Below are positions 21,442 through 33,017 of a stretch of DNA of 64,000 nucleotides, in pieces (the first letter of the stretch is position 1; each line of letters begins with the position of its first letter). Location of the stretch: assembly GCF_046630445.1 (NCBI RefSeq), contig NC_092334.1:108077001-108141000 (forward strand). The letters run 5' to 3'. The notes beneath the pieces are model-generated. The model saw only the letters and a program-made list of their open reading frames with translations. It had not been told where the DNA came from and did not search any database. Made by a program: the position numbers and the translations under genes. This DNA comes from Rutidosis leptorrhynchoides. Taxonomy: Eukaryota; Streptophyta; Magnoliopsida; Asterales; Asteraceae.

Positions 21442-23476
21442 TTAGGGTTGATGAGGATGGTTCCAGTAGAGATTCCATTCATAGGCGTAAGTGCTGTAGA
21501 ATGCTTGAGCTGGGTCATATGTAGGGTACGGTGGTCGGGTCTGTATAGTCCAGGGAGGAAATACGGGCATTGGAGTAGGAATGTAGTTTGTATTTATGTA
21601 TGCACAATGACTTATGATTTGGCTTTGATGATACTGCCAATCTTGAAATGCTCGTTGTCTAGCCATTTCATACTAATGTTGAGCCATAAAAATTTGCATT
21701 TCCGTCATCTGATTCCCCCCTCCCGCATTACCTTGCTGCTGATCTCTTTCGACCTGTAGATGATTGCCATCATATGGTGCTGCAGCGTTATGTCGTTTCT
21801 TTAAAACCTTAGCACCATGATATACTTTCAAACCAATTGTATCACGGGGTTCTGGTGCTGCAATTATTAATCCCCCTGACTTCTATCGACACCGAGATAC
21901 TCAGCAATTAAAGTAACAAAGATACCACCTCCTATTATATTATTAGGCCGTATACCCCTAACCATAGCCGATAAATAATAACCCACACAATAAGGTATAC
22001 TCACAGTGCTCCGTGGGTCTCGAATACACATGCGATAAAATAAATCATTCCCATTTACCTTCCCTTTGTTCCTACCTCGCTGTGTAATCGAGTTTGCTAA
22101 GAACCTATTGATTACTCTTAGCTCAGCTCTATCAATATTAGTATAAGAGTAATTCCCCCCACGAAATCGGTTATGGCTAGTCATTCTACTCCATATTCCA
22201 TTCATATCAAAATTTTCATCAACCCTTCTACCATTAACTATCAACCTTTGACAATCAGTAGATGCTAGTTCCTCAGGCGTATATATACACAAAGCCTAAG
22301 CCATGTCTAGTAGAGACATATGGCGCATCACACCTCCTAATAAAAATCTAATAAAACTCCGATCGGTTAATGTAGCTACCCGATCATTTATTTCAACACT
22401 ACATAATAATTCCACAGACCATTCTCTATATACACGCCTACGTATATTGAATAAACGTTCCTAATCATTAAAAGTAGAATTACCATACCTTTGTGTAAGT
22501 AATTCTCTGATTGGATCGGCCAATCCCACTGTTTCTAACGGTTCTCAATCTATTACCCTGGGTACTTCAACAACATTATACTGAAGGGTGTGTAAGTTCC
22601 TTTGATATTTTGGATATTCTATTCATAATCTGTCAAACCTCAAGTTTGGGTGTAAATCTGCCTCATGGATATTTGAAAATGAAATGACTTGATGAGGTAT
22701 ATTTTGTTTGTATTAGTCGTTAATCTCCTGTTCCTCTGTATTCTCAGGAGGAGCATTGCGAGCCTGGGATGCGGATGAAGATTCACCCCTTTCAGTCTGC
22801 AAAACACATTAAACACAATTTTTGTGCATCCAAATATGCATTATTGTTAGCAAAATCATAAATCAAAACAATCATAATGACATGTTTAATCCATATTAAA
22901 CTTTATACGCATTTTCACAATATTAACAATTCTACACTTTTACAAATAAACATATATGAAAATGTATACAATGTTCCTTAGCATTCATCTTCTAAATCAT
23001 GTCAAAAATAATCATTATAGCAATTAAATGAGTTTCAAATGGCATTCATATCAATTAAATCGAGTTCATGCATTTTTTGACTTAAAAAGTCCACTTTAAT
23101 ACTCAAAAATCATGTTTAGGATCAAAGTTTTGATCATTTAGCAACCTAAACATGTTACACTACTTAATTAAGCATAAACCACCAACAAAATTCGGCCATA
23201 ACCCGTTTATATCAAAAAGCCCCAATTTTTGCTCAAGAACACAAACCCTAGATTACTCAAAATTTGAAGTTTAAGGCTTCTAATCATGTTAAATAGCATC
23301 AATCTAGGTTATACATACATAATATACAAACAATTTAAGCACAATTAAGCTAGAAATCATCAAAATCAAATTAGGTATAATTTTTGCTCAAGAACACTAA
23401 AAATTCGGATTAAAGAGTGTTTGGATGTAGAAATTACCGATTTCCTTGAAAAACTTCTTGGCAAGTATCTCCTCAT
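21442..23476 (-). pseudogene. M env-like / Athila ORF-1 pseudogene, two exons
   Basis: Exon 1 is 23476-23438 (13 codons, MRRYLPRSFSRKS) with donor GTAATT. Exon 2 starts at 22796 after TTTTGCAG, phase 0, with S/E-rich TERGESSSASQARN then a stop in ...EEQEIND. Later fragments give IWSRMTSHNRFRGGNYSYTN (22292-21867) and a Q/Y/P-rich tail YNTNYIP-like to 21442, all resembling the P env-like protein. Several stops and frame changes disrupt it. The gene structure matches P (long noncoding leader, mini first exon, phase-0 intron), which supports that model. Palindromes lie upstream at 23623-23670. Confidence 0.7.
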
Positions 23477-23598
23477 CGTGATTTTAGCAAAAAATTTGAT
23501 GATTAACGGTGAAAATTTTTGAATTTGGGAGTGTTTTTGTGGGTATTTTTGCAGCAATTTTTGGGTGTGGTGTGTTTGGGGGCTGTTCTGTCGACCAG

Positions 23599-23670
23599 TT
23601 TATCCCATTTGAGATTTCATTTCTTCGCGAGTGCTGATGTGGGTACCACAAAAACTCCGCGAGTGCGGAT
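23599..23670 (-). promoter_or_regulatory. Candidate env-like promoter of M: palindrome pair and GATAAA box
   Basis: CTTCGCGAGTGCTGAT (23623-23638) and CTCCGCGAGTGCGGAT (23655-23670) are 32 bp apart. It is the same motif as in the M LTR. On the - strand a GATAAACT lies 19 bp downstream, matching the palindrome-to-TATA distance in the LTRs. Confidence 0.6.
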
Positions 23671-24572
23671 TTTTTTTATAATATCTTTAATAATAAAACA
23701 ATTAATTAAATTTAAAATTTTGTTTTCCTTTTTATTTAGGACGAGGTTGTTTCGGTACGTTTACCTAGTCCGTCCCTCGACAAAAATTTAAAATTTGTCA
23801 TTTTAAAGCGTTTGTTTTAAAAGCAAAGATTTTTGGGTTTTTTAAATGTTTTTGGCATACTTTAAATCAATAAGATTAAAAATAATGATAATAAAATTTC
23901 TCGTCCCGCCCCCGGGTAAAGAAATTTCGGTTCAACGCCCTAGTCTTCAACTCACGACGAATTTTAAATATCAAATTTTTAGCTTAATGAAATAAAGTAA
24001 ATTTTTGTTTTTAAATTTACACCAAACTTAAATTTAAAATGCATAAAATTAAAAATTCATATTAATATTATTAATATTTTTATACATTAATTTTACAAAC
24101 TTATATTGAAAATATTAATTTTTAAAATATTTAAAAACTTAAATATATTGATTTAAAAAGATTTACAATAATAATTTAATATTTATATATTAATTTTAAA
24201 AACAAGGTAAAAATAAAATTAAAAATCTTTTTGGTCTTTTATCCCACTTTAATCAATCAAATATTATTAAAAATATACGCCCCTCTTTTGGGTAAAGTAA
24301 TTTCGGCTATTTTACCTAGTTTTACTCCTGACGAATTTCTGAAATATTTTGGATTGATTGATTAAAGATATTTATACCTTAAGAATAAACGGTAAATTTC
24401 GCCGTGATGTAATAAATTTTTGTATGATATCAATAATTTCGGTTTCACATACCTAATTTTATTGAATATCAATTTAATACTTTATAGCGAACGTTTCAGC
24501 GTTTATTATCAAAAGGTTAAAAGCAATAAAATAAAATAAAAACTGTACATACTTACCTATGAGAAAGAATTC
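23671..24572 (-). other. AT-rich spacer between zinc-knuckle ORF and env-like promoter of M
   Basis: Noncoding and T/A-rich, with three related phrases of the form CTAGGTaaa/ACCTAGTttt beside CGACGAATTT (about 23,760, 23,935, 24,305). It is duplicated at 38,586-39,490 and, in part, at 30,579-31,338 in N. Confidence 0.6.
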
Positions 24573-24904
24573 TCAGAGACCTACTTTAGCCGACTCATAG
24601 GAGAGTCGTGTGATTTGGTTTTCCATAGCTACATAAGCGTAACCTCGATTCTTCAATAACTTTTCTTCTAAACATATGAACGGTCCTTCTCTGCATAGAG
24701 TAACAAATTCGGTATTTGAATATGTTTGATTGTTCGAACATTTACCTTCGTGTGACCATTTTCCGCATTTATGACATCTTTCAAGGTGTTGTGCTCTTCT
24801 TTTTGTTGCAGATTTTGATTTTCCTTTACCAAAATGTGTTTTATGATGATCTTTCCTGAGTTCTTTCCTCAATTCATCCATTTTGCCTCTTATGAATGAT
24901 ACCA
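24573..24904 (-). pseudogene. Zinc-knuckle ORF of M, C-terminal half (copy next to N 3' LTR)
   Basis: Encodes SFIRGKMDELRKELRK, a basic HFGKGKSKSATKRR stretch, C-HK-C-GKWS-H-EGK-C and the end LSYESAKVGL. The N-terminal half is cut off by the N LTR at 24905. The last bases (24900-24904) are TACCA, the N target duplication. Nearly identical to 39491-39822. Confidence 0.8.
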
Positions 24905-25934
24905 TGATGTGCGTAGAGGTGTATACGAAATAGTTTATATTTTTACAAGAAAATACTATTAAATACGATACAATTTTACACAAGTTATTTATTTATTTAT
25001 AGAGTGGATATACCTAAACCTTGCTACAACACTTATAGGCAGTGTACCTAATCGTACAGTAGTGTAGTTTTTAGTAAGTCCGGTTTGTCCACAGGGAACT
25101 CGCCAAGTTTAACGCTATATTTTTTTAACTTATAATTGTAAAAATACAAAAATATATATAAGTAGTATTATTATTATAAAAGGGGGTTTTTACCGTTTAA
25201 TGACCAGTTTGTCGATTTTAAAACTTTAGTCGCAGTTAAAACCTAATGTAAAATATTAAAAATAAATATAACTTAATTTTAAGCGTAACGTAAATAACGA
25301 TAATGAAATTGCGATAAATAAAAGTGCGATTAATAAAATTGCGATAATTAAAGAGTACGATAATTAAAAGTGCAATTAAATAAAATAACAGTAAATAAAA
25401 GTGCGATAATTAAAAGTGCAATTAAATATGAAATAAAGGAAATTAAATATGAAATAAAGGAATTATGCTTATTTAAACTTCCGTAATCATGATGTTTGAC
25501 GTGTTGATTTTAGTTTATTATCATGGGTTAATTGTTCTTTGTCCTGGATTATTCGATATGTCCATACGGATTTGTCCATAATAGTCCATCAGTCATAATC
25601 ATAAAGTGCGGAAGTCTTCGTCAAATTATTCTTATTCCTGAAGTCAAATATTCCAACTAATTGGGGATTCGAATTGTAACAAGGTCTTAATACTTTGTTT
25701 AATGAATACACCAGGTTATCGACTGCGTGTAGTCCAAGGTTTTAACAAGTCTATTGATTATTAATCCATCCCCGTGTCCGGTCAAATGAATAATTATTGG
25801 TATTTATAGATATCCCGCCCACCGTACCCAGTCAAGCGTATGTAGTTATATATAAATACGTCAAATTATAAGTCTATATATTAAATTAACGTGGTATCAT
25901 TTAGTTAATATAAAGCCCATTAATAGCCCATAGT

Positions 25935-27840
25935 CTAATTGTAACATCCTCAATTGGGCCTAGATGTAAGATTACTAGATTGCCCTTAAGTTGTATTGCG
26001 TTAGTATATGCTTTTATTTTTTATTTATTATTTATTATTATTTAATGATGTGGTTAGGACCAGTTTGTGACAAGGGTCACAGAACATGTTTCTTTATTTA
26101 ATTTGGACTCCGTTTGGGTTGCCAAATGATGTACGAAAGATATCAGATAACTGATAAATACCCGTGTGTCACACAGTGTGGGAATTATCCACAATTAAGT
26201 GACTAGTCTGTGTTCTTTATTTCCATTTCTAGACCCTTCTTCCCAAACACTCCCGTACCTTCCCTTCCACCTACAATCAAACCCTAATCCTTAATCTTTA
26301 GCTAGAGCTCAAATTGTTCATATCTTTGTGTTCCTTGTGATTCACTGATTCTTTTAAGGTAAGAATCACAAGCTTCCATGCTTTAATCTTTGAAAAATTT
26401 AAGGTTTTGTGTTAGTTTTCATAAATGTGTAAATTTGTGTCAAAACAAGTGGTTTAAGTGTTGTTATGGTCAAATTGTTGTGGGTTTTGAGTCTATAACA
26501 AGTAGTGAACAAGTTGTGGTCGATTTTGGTGTTTAAAACGAGCTCTAGATCGAGATTTGAGGATTTCATCGTGAAGTCCGTACCTTTGTTCAGTTTCTGA
26601 TGAAGATGAACACAGTCGGCCGACTGTCGGTCTACAGTCGACCGACCTAGGGTTGAACCGACCGATTGACAGACAACCGACCGACTGTCGAGTGAACCGA
26701 CCGATTGAGTTTGACTTTCGGCCGATTGTGGAAATACCAAATAAGTCGACCGACTGGGAAAGTCAGTCGACCGATTGTATAGAAAGTCGACCGACTGTAA
26801 GAGTCAGTCGACCGACGGAGTGTCCAGGGCAGAATATTTTACCTAAGTGTTGATTTTTAGCCGTTATGCTGCCCGTTTGTATTTTGATGTTTATGATGTA
26901 AATTTTGAAAGTGCACAAGTGTTAAGCAGAAAATTTTTAGCGGACAGTTTTCTGACAAAATTTTTTGTATTGTGTTATTTGGTGTTTATGGAAATAAACT
27001 AACTCGTGTATATGTATTTCTCAGGAGAAAAGGAGAAAGAGAAGGTTCAGTGATTAGATAGCTGAACAGCTTCTCGTTTGCTGGTATTTGGTGAGTGGGA
27101 CTAACTGGAGAATATAGTATATAGAAGCATGTTATATTATGAATGCCATGCTTGTTAGATATACTTATTTTTGTGGTTAGTTAGTTCTTGTGATGACTGC
27201 ATGTTAGTTGATGCTTGTCTGCTGGAGCCCAGTGCGTCCCTATTGTGTGGTGGCCTCGGTAGGAGAGATCAACCTGCGGGTTGGGTTCCTCTGTGGTGGC
27301 CTAGACAGCCGTGGTGTATATATATGTGAATGACGCATCCGTCGCGTGTGGATTATGTATATACACATGGTGGTGGAGGAACTTCTGGTAAGCCCCAGTC
27401 CGATCAGCTAGTGGTTAATGGTTTGGCCGAGCCGCCAGAGTCTCTGTAGACGGCACTTGGGTGATGTTTGTGTGTTAGACTATGAGACATGATTAGTATA
27501 ACACTTATGTATGCTATGGCTTGTAGTTAGTTGTACTCACTTAGCTTCGTGCTAATTCCCTCCATCTCCTCTTTTGCAGGTTATTAGCTTTTGTAGATAG
27601 TGCCTTTTGGGAGAAGACGGGCATAGTGATGTCATGTTTGACAATGAAGAAACTATGATGTTTCTTTTCCGTCAAAACTGAATTTGTTATAATGTCACGT
27701 GACACCAGATGTATTAGTTTAATGCTAGTTGCTAGATAATTTGGATATGTAAATACGATTATGTTATTATAATGGTTTAATTAATGTTAATGCTTCCGCT
27801 ACGTATTAAAAAAAAAAAAATTTAGCGGTGTCACACTAAT
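25935..27840 (+). mobile_element. V: solo LTR (25940-27835) with target duplication CTAAT
   Basis: Starts TGTAACATCC and ends GGTGTCACA, flanked by CTAAT at 25935-25939 and 27836-27840. The uninterrupted site is seen at about 40,893 in the other N LTR. It contains promoter-like AT-rich DNA, a leader with ACCCTAATCC and a donor-like TTAAGGTAAGAATC (about 26,356-26,369), a ten-unit palindrome array, a GC-rich part with two GTGGTGGCCT phrases (27,245-27,305), and CTCTTTTGCAGG near 27,570. No ORF of interest. Confidence 0.92.
26613..26820. repeat. Ten-unit CAGTCGACCGACTG palindrome array in V
   Basis: The CCGA cores start at 26620, 26642, 26662, 26681, 26701, 26722, 26750, 26771, 26791 and 26812: about 20-22 bp apart with one 28-bp step. 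The first unit CAGTCGGCCGACTG is a perfect 14-bp palindrome. Others vary at one or two bases (ACCGATTG, GTCGACCGACGG). Confidence 0.93.
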
Positions 27841-28077
27841 TTTCACAAGTGTCGTTCTTTTGTCCAAACCTCAATTATGATACAAAGCCCAATTACCCAA
27901 TTTTAATATTTAGCCCAACATCACGATTACTTAGGTTTAAATAAGCATAATAATAACTTAGCTACGAGACATTAATTTAAAAAGGTTGAACATAACTTAC
28001 AATGATTAATAATAGCGTAGCGTTACACGGATAGAATTTCGACTTACACCCTTACAACATTCGCTAACATACCCTTA

Positions 28078-28133
28078 TTATTAAAATTAAAATTAAAATT
28101 AAAATTAAAATTAAAATTAAAATTAAAATTAAA

Positions 28134-28206
<73 letters not shown>
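28078..28206. repeat. (TTAAAA)n followed by (AT)n
   Basis: Nine or ten TTAAAA units (28,078-28,136), then about 34 AT units. The same place in 39823-41847 has four TTAAAA units, (AT)n and an added (GT)n, so the tract is unstable. Confidence 0.97.
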
Positions 28207-28207
<1 letters not shown>

Positions 28208-28258
28208 GTTGAAAGAGAAGAAAGAAAAAGATATTGTAATGTTGCTCAAAACTGCGAA

Positions 28259-28336
28259 ATTTATAGGCATGTGGCCTGGTACCTACTGCCATGCGATCGC
28301 ACGGATTTCTCTCATCCAGGCCATGCGATCACATGG
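28259..28336 (-). promoter_or_regulatory. N LTR promoter: palindrome pair and TATA box
   Basis: CCATGCGATCGCACGG (28289-28304) and CCATGCGATCACATGG (28321-28336), 32 bp apart and each with one change from the perfect palindrome. On the - strand CTATAAATTTCGC lies about 23 bp downstream. Confidence 0.85.
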
Positions 28337-28799
28337 CCTGCTTTTCCAGGTCACATGTCTTTGTTTGCATTCTGCCGACGGTTTATAAATATATATATAA
28401 TATATAAATAATTTTAAGAATTATTTAAATATTATATTATATTTATGTGCATAGTTGACTTGTAATTTTTAGTCCGTTGCGTCGAGCGTTGAGAGTTGAC
28501 TCTGGTCCCGGTTCTGGATTTTTGAACGTCCTTGCGTACAATTTAATATCTTGTATTTTGCGTTTTTTGTACTCTTGTAATTTTGAGACGTTTCTCATCA
28601 ATAATTTGAACCACTTTGATTGTACTTTGTACTTTTGAGCTTTTTGGTCGTTTACGTCTTCAATCCGTCGAATCTGTCTTTTGTCTTCACCTTTTATTAT
28701 TTAAACGAATATTACTTGTAAATAGAACAATTGCAACTAAAAGCTTGTCTTTCTTGAGGGATAATGCTATGAAATATATGTTCGTTTTTAGCATTATCA

Positions 28800-30567
28800 A
28801 ATATTCCCACACTTGAGCGTTGGTTATCCTCAAGCAATATAGTTTTGAAATAAAAATACTAGAATCACTTCTTTATTCTTCACACTTTGTACATCAGTGA
28901 TTTCTATACGGCGGTGTAAACAATGGTAGTAACGATGTGGTTTACAGTCCCACATGACTATGAAAATTTAGATCCTTAAAGAAAATTGGATCTTTATGAA
29001 AACATTTGATCTTTTAAATAAAATCTAGCTTTTACCCTAGATAAGTTTTCCGGAATAACCCTTCACCGGTGTTTGCAAATTGTTGTTGTGAGTTTTGTGG
29101 ATTTCAAATTTGAAAATTTTAGCTCAAAACTTGCGGTTTTGTGTCACCCACTTGCTAACCTTGTATTGGGAAAGCAACACATCCAGTATACTTGCTCTGT
29201 ATATTACCTTTCGGTAAACTACCATCCGGTTGTAAAGGAAAGCATTGAACAAGCAACTGTTAAGGCAATGTCCCCTGATATGCTTTTAATTATGGTCTAT
29301 AACGTGTCGGATGCAATTACTATCCTTTGTAGGAGCAATATTAAAGCTCTCCCTATAGTTTTTCGGTCTGGAATAAGGTCCTGTCTTTGACCATGCTATG
29401 CAACCACCGTTCTTACGGTTGACACCCGATTTGGTTCAGGTGACCTAATGAATTCCAGGTGAATTTCTAGGATTTTACGTTCAATGGTAATGAACGCATT
29501 AAAAATGGGTTTTTAGAAAACAAATCGGTTCGTAATTTTGATCAAAATATTTTCTCGTTCAAGCTCGAGTTTAGATATCATTGAATTCCATGAGTTTGTA
29601 ATTCTCAATCTTTAAAGTCAATCTCAAGGATTGAGTAATATCAGGCTTAAAAGCTGATTTTTAATCTTTAAGGAGATTATCCTTTCTGGGGGTCTGATTC
29701 ATTAGTCTTATCAAGCTAATTTGCACGGCGCCCTCCCCATTTTACGAGACAGATCCTCTCATGGTTAGGATAAGTCTGACCACTTGGCGACCCTATTTGA
29801 TGCTGAGGTCCGTGGATTTCCAGCTGATTTTCTAGAAAACTTTTCATGGTTTTTCGTAGACTCTACAACTGGTCTGGACGACAACTTCCTGACCTAAATC
29901 AAGAAGCGCGTGTCTTTTTCGGAAGACTTTACTTCCTTTTAATGATAGAATTGATTCATCGTGTAGATCCATCTTTTCTTTCAATATTATAAGAAATTGA
30001 GTAAAACTGATAAAATTGTCCAAAACAAAAGTATCCTCAGTTATTTGTACAAAAATATGTGATATATGTTCAAAATAACTTGGTAAATTTTTCCCACACT
30101 TAGCTTTTATTTTCCTTTCTTTTCTTTTTTATTGTCCTCTATTCCATTTTAAATGAATTCTAACATTTTAGTTTGTTTCTCAATTTATCTCCTTTCCGAG
30201 GTAACAATAATTTCGATATTAACACCTAGTTTTATCGTTCATAAATATGTATAAACATGATTTTGAGTTCATTTAATTGAAAATTTTGAAAAATTTTACT
30301 AGAATTGGGTAGTCAGTATATAAGACTAGGGCTGTTCTTTATTATCATAAAGCACTAGATTCTAATACAACTACTGCGTTACTAGTATTTTTAATGGTAA
30401 CCAAGTGTATAAGTTAAAATTTTTAAAAATCCGAAAGAATTTAACCCCTTCCCACACTTAAGATCTTGCAATGCCCTCATTTGCAAGAATCAGTAACAGT
30501 TTAAATTATTGCGGGTGATTAGCGTAGAAACATTGATTAAATTTTACCAAAGTTTCCAAACATATTG
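28800..30567 (-). other. N 3' noncoding domain
   Basis: Starts with the purine tract CAAGTGTGGGAATAT. Colinear with M 19341-21104, with the conserved 17-mers at 29873-29889 and 29920-29936 and a second purine tract at 30451-30459. It ends at the deletion junction GCGTTTGTTTT (30568-30578). Confidence 0.75.
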
Positions 30568-31338
30568 GCGTTTGTTTTAAAAGCAAAGATTTTTGATTTT
30601 TTTTTAAATGTTTTTGGCATACTTTAATTTAATAAGATTAAAAATAATGATAATAAAAGTTCTCGTCCCTCCCTTGGGTAGAGCAATTTCGATTCAACGA
30701 CCTAGTTTTCAACTCACGACGAATTTTAAAAATCAAATTTTTAACTTAGTGAAATAAAGTAAATTTTTGTTTTTAAAATTCACACCAAACTTAAATTTGA
30801 AATGCATAAAATTAAAAATTCATATTATTAATACAAACTTTATATTAAAAATTTTATTTTTAAACATACAAACTTATTTTAAAAATATTAATTTTTCAAA
30901 TATTTACAAACTTAAATATATTGATTTTAAAAAGTTTATAATAATAATTTAATATTAATTTCAAAAACAAAGCAAAGTAAAATTAAAATTAAAAATCTTT
31001 TTTGTCTTTTATCCCACTTTAATCAATCAAATATTATCAAAAATATACGCCCCTCTTTTCGGTAAAGTAATTTCGGCTATATTACCTAGTTTTACTCCTA
31101 ACGAATTTTTGACATATTTTGGGTTGATTGATTAAAGATATTTATACCTTAAGAATAAACGGTAAATTTCGCAGTGATGTAATAAATTTTTATATGATAT
31201 CAATAATTTCGGTTACGCATACCTAATTTTATTGAATACCAATTTAATACTTTATAGCGAACGATTCAGCGTTTATTATCAAAAGGTTAAAAGCAATAAA
31301 AATAAAAACTGGACATACTTACCTGTGAGAAAGAATTC
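30568..31338 (-). other. Deletion junction and AT-rich spacer of N
   Basis: Left of 30568 the sequence matches M near 21,100; right of 30578 it matches M near 23,819. The env-like gene and its promoter (about 2.7 kb in M) are missing. The remaining spacer matches 23,819-24,572 and has no ORF. Confidence 0.8.
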
Positions 31339-31869
31339 TCAGAGACCTGCTTTAGCCGACTCATAGGAGAGTCGTGTGATTTGGTTCTCCATAGCTACGT
31401 ATGCATAACTTCGAATCTTCAATATCTTTTCTTCTAAACATATGAATGGTCCTTCTCTGCATAGAGTAACAAATTCGGTATTTGAATATGTTTGATTATT
31501 TGAACATATACCTTCGTGTGACCATTTTCCGCATTTGTAACATATTACAAGTTGTCGTGCTCTTCTTTTTGTTGCGGATTTTGATTTTCCTTTACCAAAA
31601 TGTATCTTATGATGATCTTTCCTGAGTTCTTTTCTTACTCCGTCCATTTTTTCTCTTATGAATGATACTAGTTCACTCGGAAGTGTGTCATTATTACGTT
31701 TAGTGATCAAAGCGTGTAGCATTAGACCATGGTTTAGTTCACAGGAATTCTTTATCTCGTAAAACCTAAAAAAAAATAAAAATTCAGAATGGGGGGAGAA
31801 GACTAGTTCTTTAGGGTCTGCTAGGGAAAGACCATTCGGATTCCATTCTCGAGAACTACACGAAAACAA
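31339..31869 (-). CDS. Uncharacterised basic zinc-knuckle-like ORF between pol and env-like gene (N copy, intact)
   Basis: 176 codons if read from 31869. A TTTTTTTTTAG acceptor-like site at about 31,766 suggests that the true protein may begin near FYEIKNSCELNHG, because only the part downstream of it is conserved in M. Features: KRNNDTLPSELVSFIREKM, a basic HFGKGKSKSATKRRAR segment (residues 90-105), C110-x2-C113-x4-H118-x3-C122, and a conserved tail LCREGPFICLEE...LSYESAKAGL. The zinc-knuckle-like motif and basic charge suggest nucleic-acid binding, perhaps nucleocapsid-like. I do not recognise a described family. Three copies in the window keep the frame. Confidence 0.6.
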   Translation of the reverse strand: MFSCSSREWNPNGLSLADPKELVFSPHSEFLFFFRFYEIKNSCELNHGLMLHALITKRNNDTLPSELVSFIREKMDGVRKELRKDHHKIHFGKGKSKSATKRRARQLVICYKCGKWSHEGICSNNQTYSNTEFVTLCREGPFICLEEKILKIRSYAYVAMENQITRLSYESAKAGL

Positions 31870-31927
31870 AATATCTAACTCTAACAGAAATACGTATTAT
31901 CCTTAAAAGACTCGAATCTCCCCACAC

Positions 31928-33017
31928 TTAGTTAGTTGTGGTGTCAAAATTTTGATTAAGTTCGTTTTCAATTTCCATCGGTCCACGTATGCAATGTTTA
32001 ACTCTGTGACCATTAACTTTAAATTCAATCCCATTTGAATTTATTAACTCTATTGTTCAATCCCATTTGAATTTATTAACTCTATTGTTCCGTATGGGAA
32101 AACTCTTTTGACGATGAATGGTCCAGACCATCTTGATTTCAATTTTCCAGGAAATAGCTTGAATCGTGAATTGAAAAGAAGAACTCTGTCTCCTTCTTTA
32201 AATTCTTTTGAACTTCTAATTCTTTTATCATGCCATTTCTTCGTTCTTTCCTTATAGATTAACGAATTTTCGTATGCTTCAAGTCTTAATTCTTCTAATT
32301 CGTTTAGTTGACTTAACCGTAGACGTCCGGCTTCATGTAAATCAAGATTACATGTCTTCAAAGCCCAAAATGCTTTGTGCTCAATTTCTACTGGAAGATG
32401 ACATGCTTTTCCGTAAACGAGTCTAAAAGGTGTTGTTCCAATTGGAGTTTGTAGGCTGTTCTAAAATCCCAGAGTGCATCCTCTAATTTCATGGACCATT
32501 CCTTCGGATTTGATCCTACGGTCTTCTCTAGCATACATTTTAAAGCTCGGTTGGTATTTTCAACTTGTCCACTTGTCTGTGGATGATAAGCAGTGGAGAT
32601 TTTATGAGTTACTCCATATCTTTTGAGAACTTTCTCAAGTTGATTATTACAAAAATGAGTACCCCGATCACTTATTAAAGCTTTCGGTGTTCCAAACCTT
32701 GCAAAAAGACATTTTAAAAAGTTGACTACAACTCGTGCGTCGTTAGTTGTGAGAGCTTGTGCTTTCGCCCATTTAGATACATAATCAATGGCTACGAGTA
32801 TATATAGATTATTATGAGATTTTGGAAATGGACCCATAAAGTCAATACCCCAAATGTCAAATACTTCACATACTTGTATGACATTTTGTGACATTTCATC
32901 ACGTTGACTTATTTTTCCGGCCCTTTGACAAGCATCACAGGATTTGCAAAGAAGGTGTGCGTCTTTGTAAATTGTAGGCCAATAGAATCCAGCATCATAA
33001 ACTTTTCTTGCTGTTAG
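31928..33017 (-). pseudogene. N integrase core and C-terminal domain
   Basis: Core fragments [28 protein letters not shown] and [12 protein letters not shown] keep all three acidic residues. The frame breaks near 32,390. The GPY/F-type part ([17 protein letters not shown]) and the end ENELNQNFDTTTN follow in other frames. Confidence 0.85.

Larger units (their letters stand above)
24905..28799 (-). mobile_element. N 3' LTR, interrupted by solo LTR V
   Basis: About 1,994 bp without V. On the - strand it starts TGATAATGC (28799) and ends CGCACATCA (24905). It is close to 39823-41847 (a few percent of differences), with a deletion of about 60 bp near 25,745. Repeats of AATAAAAGTGCGATAA lie at about 25,310-25,440. 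Confidence 0.9.
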
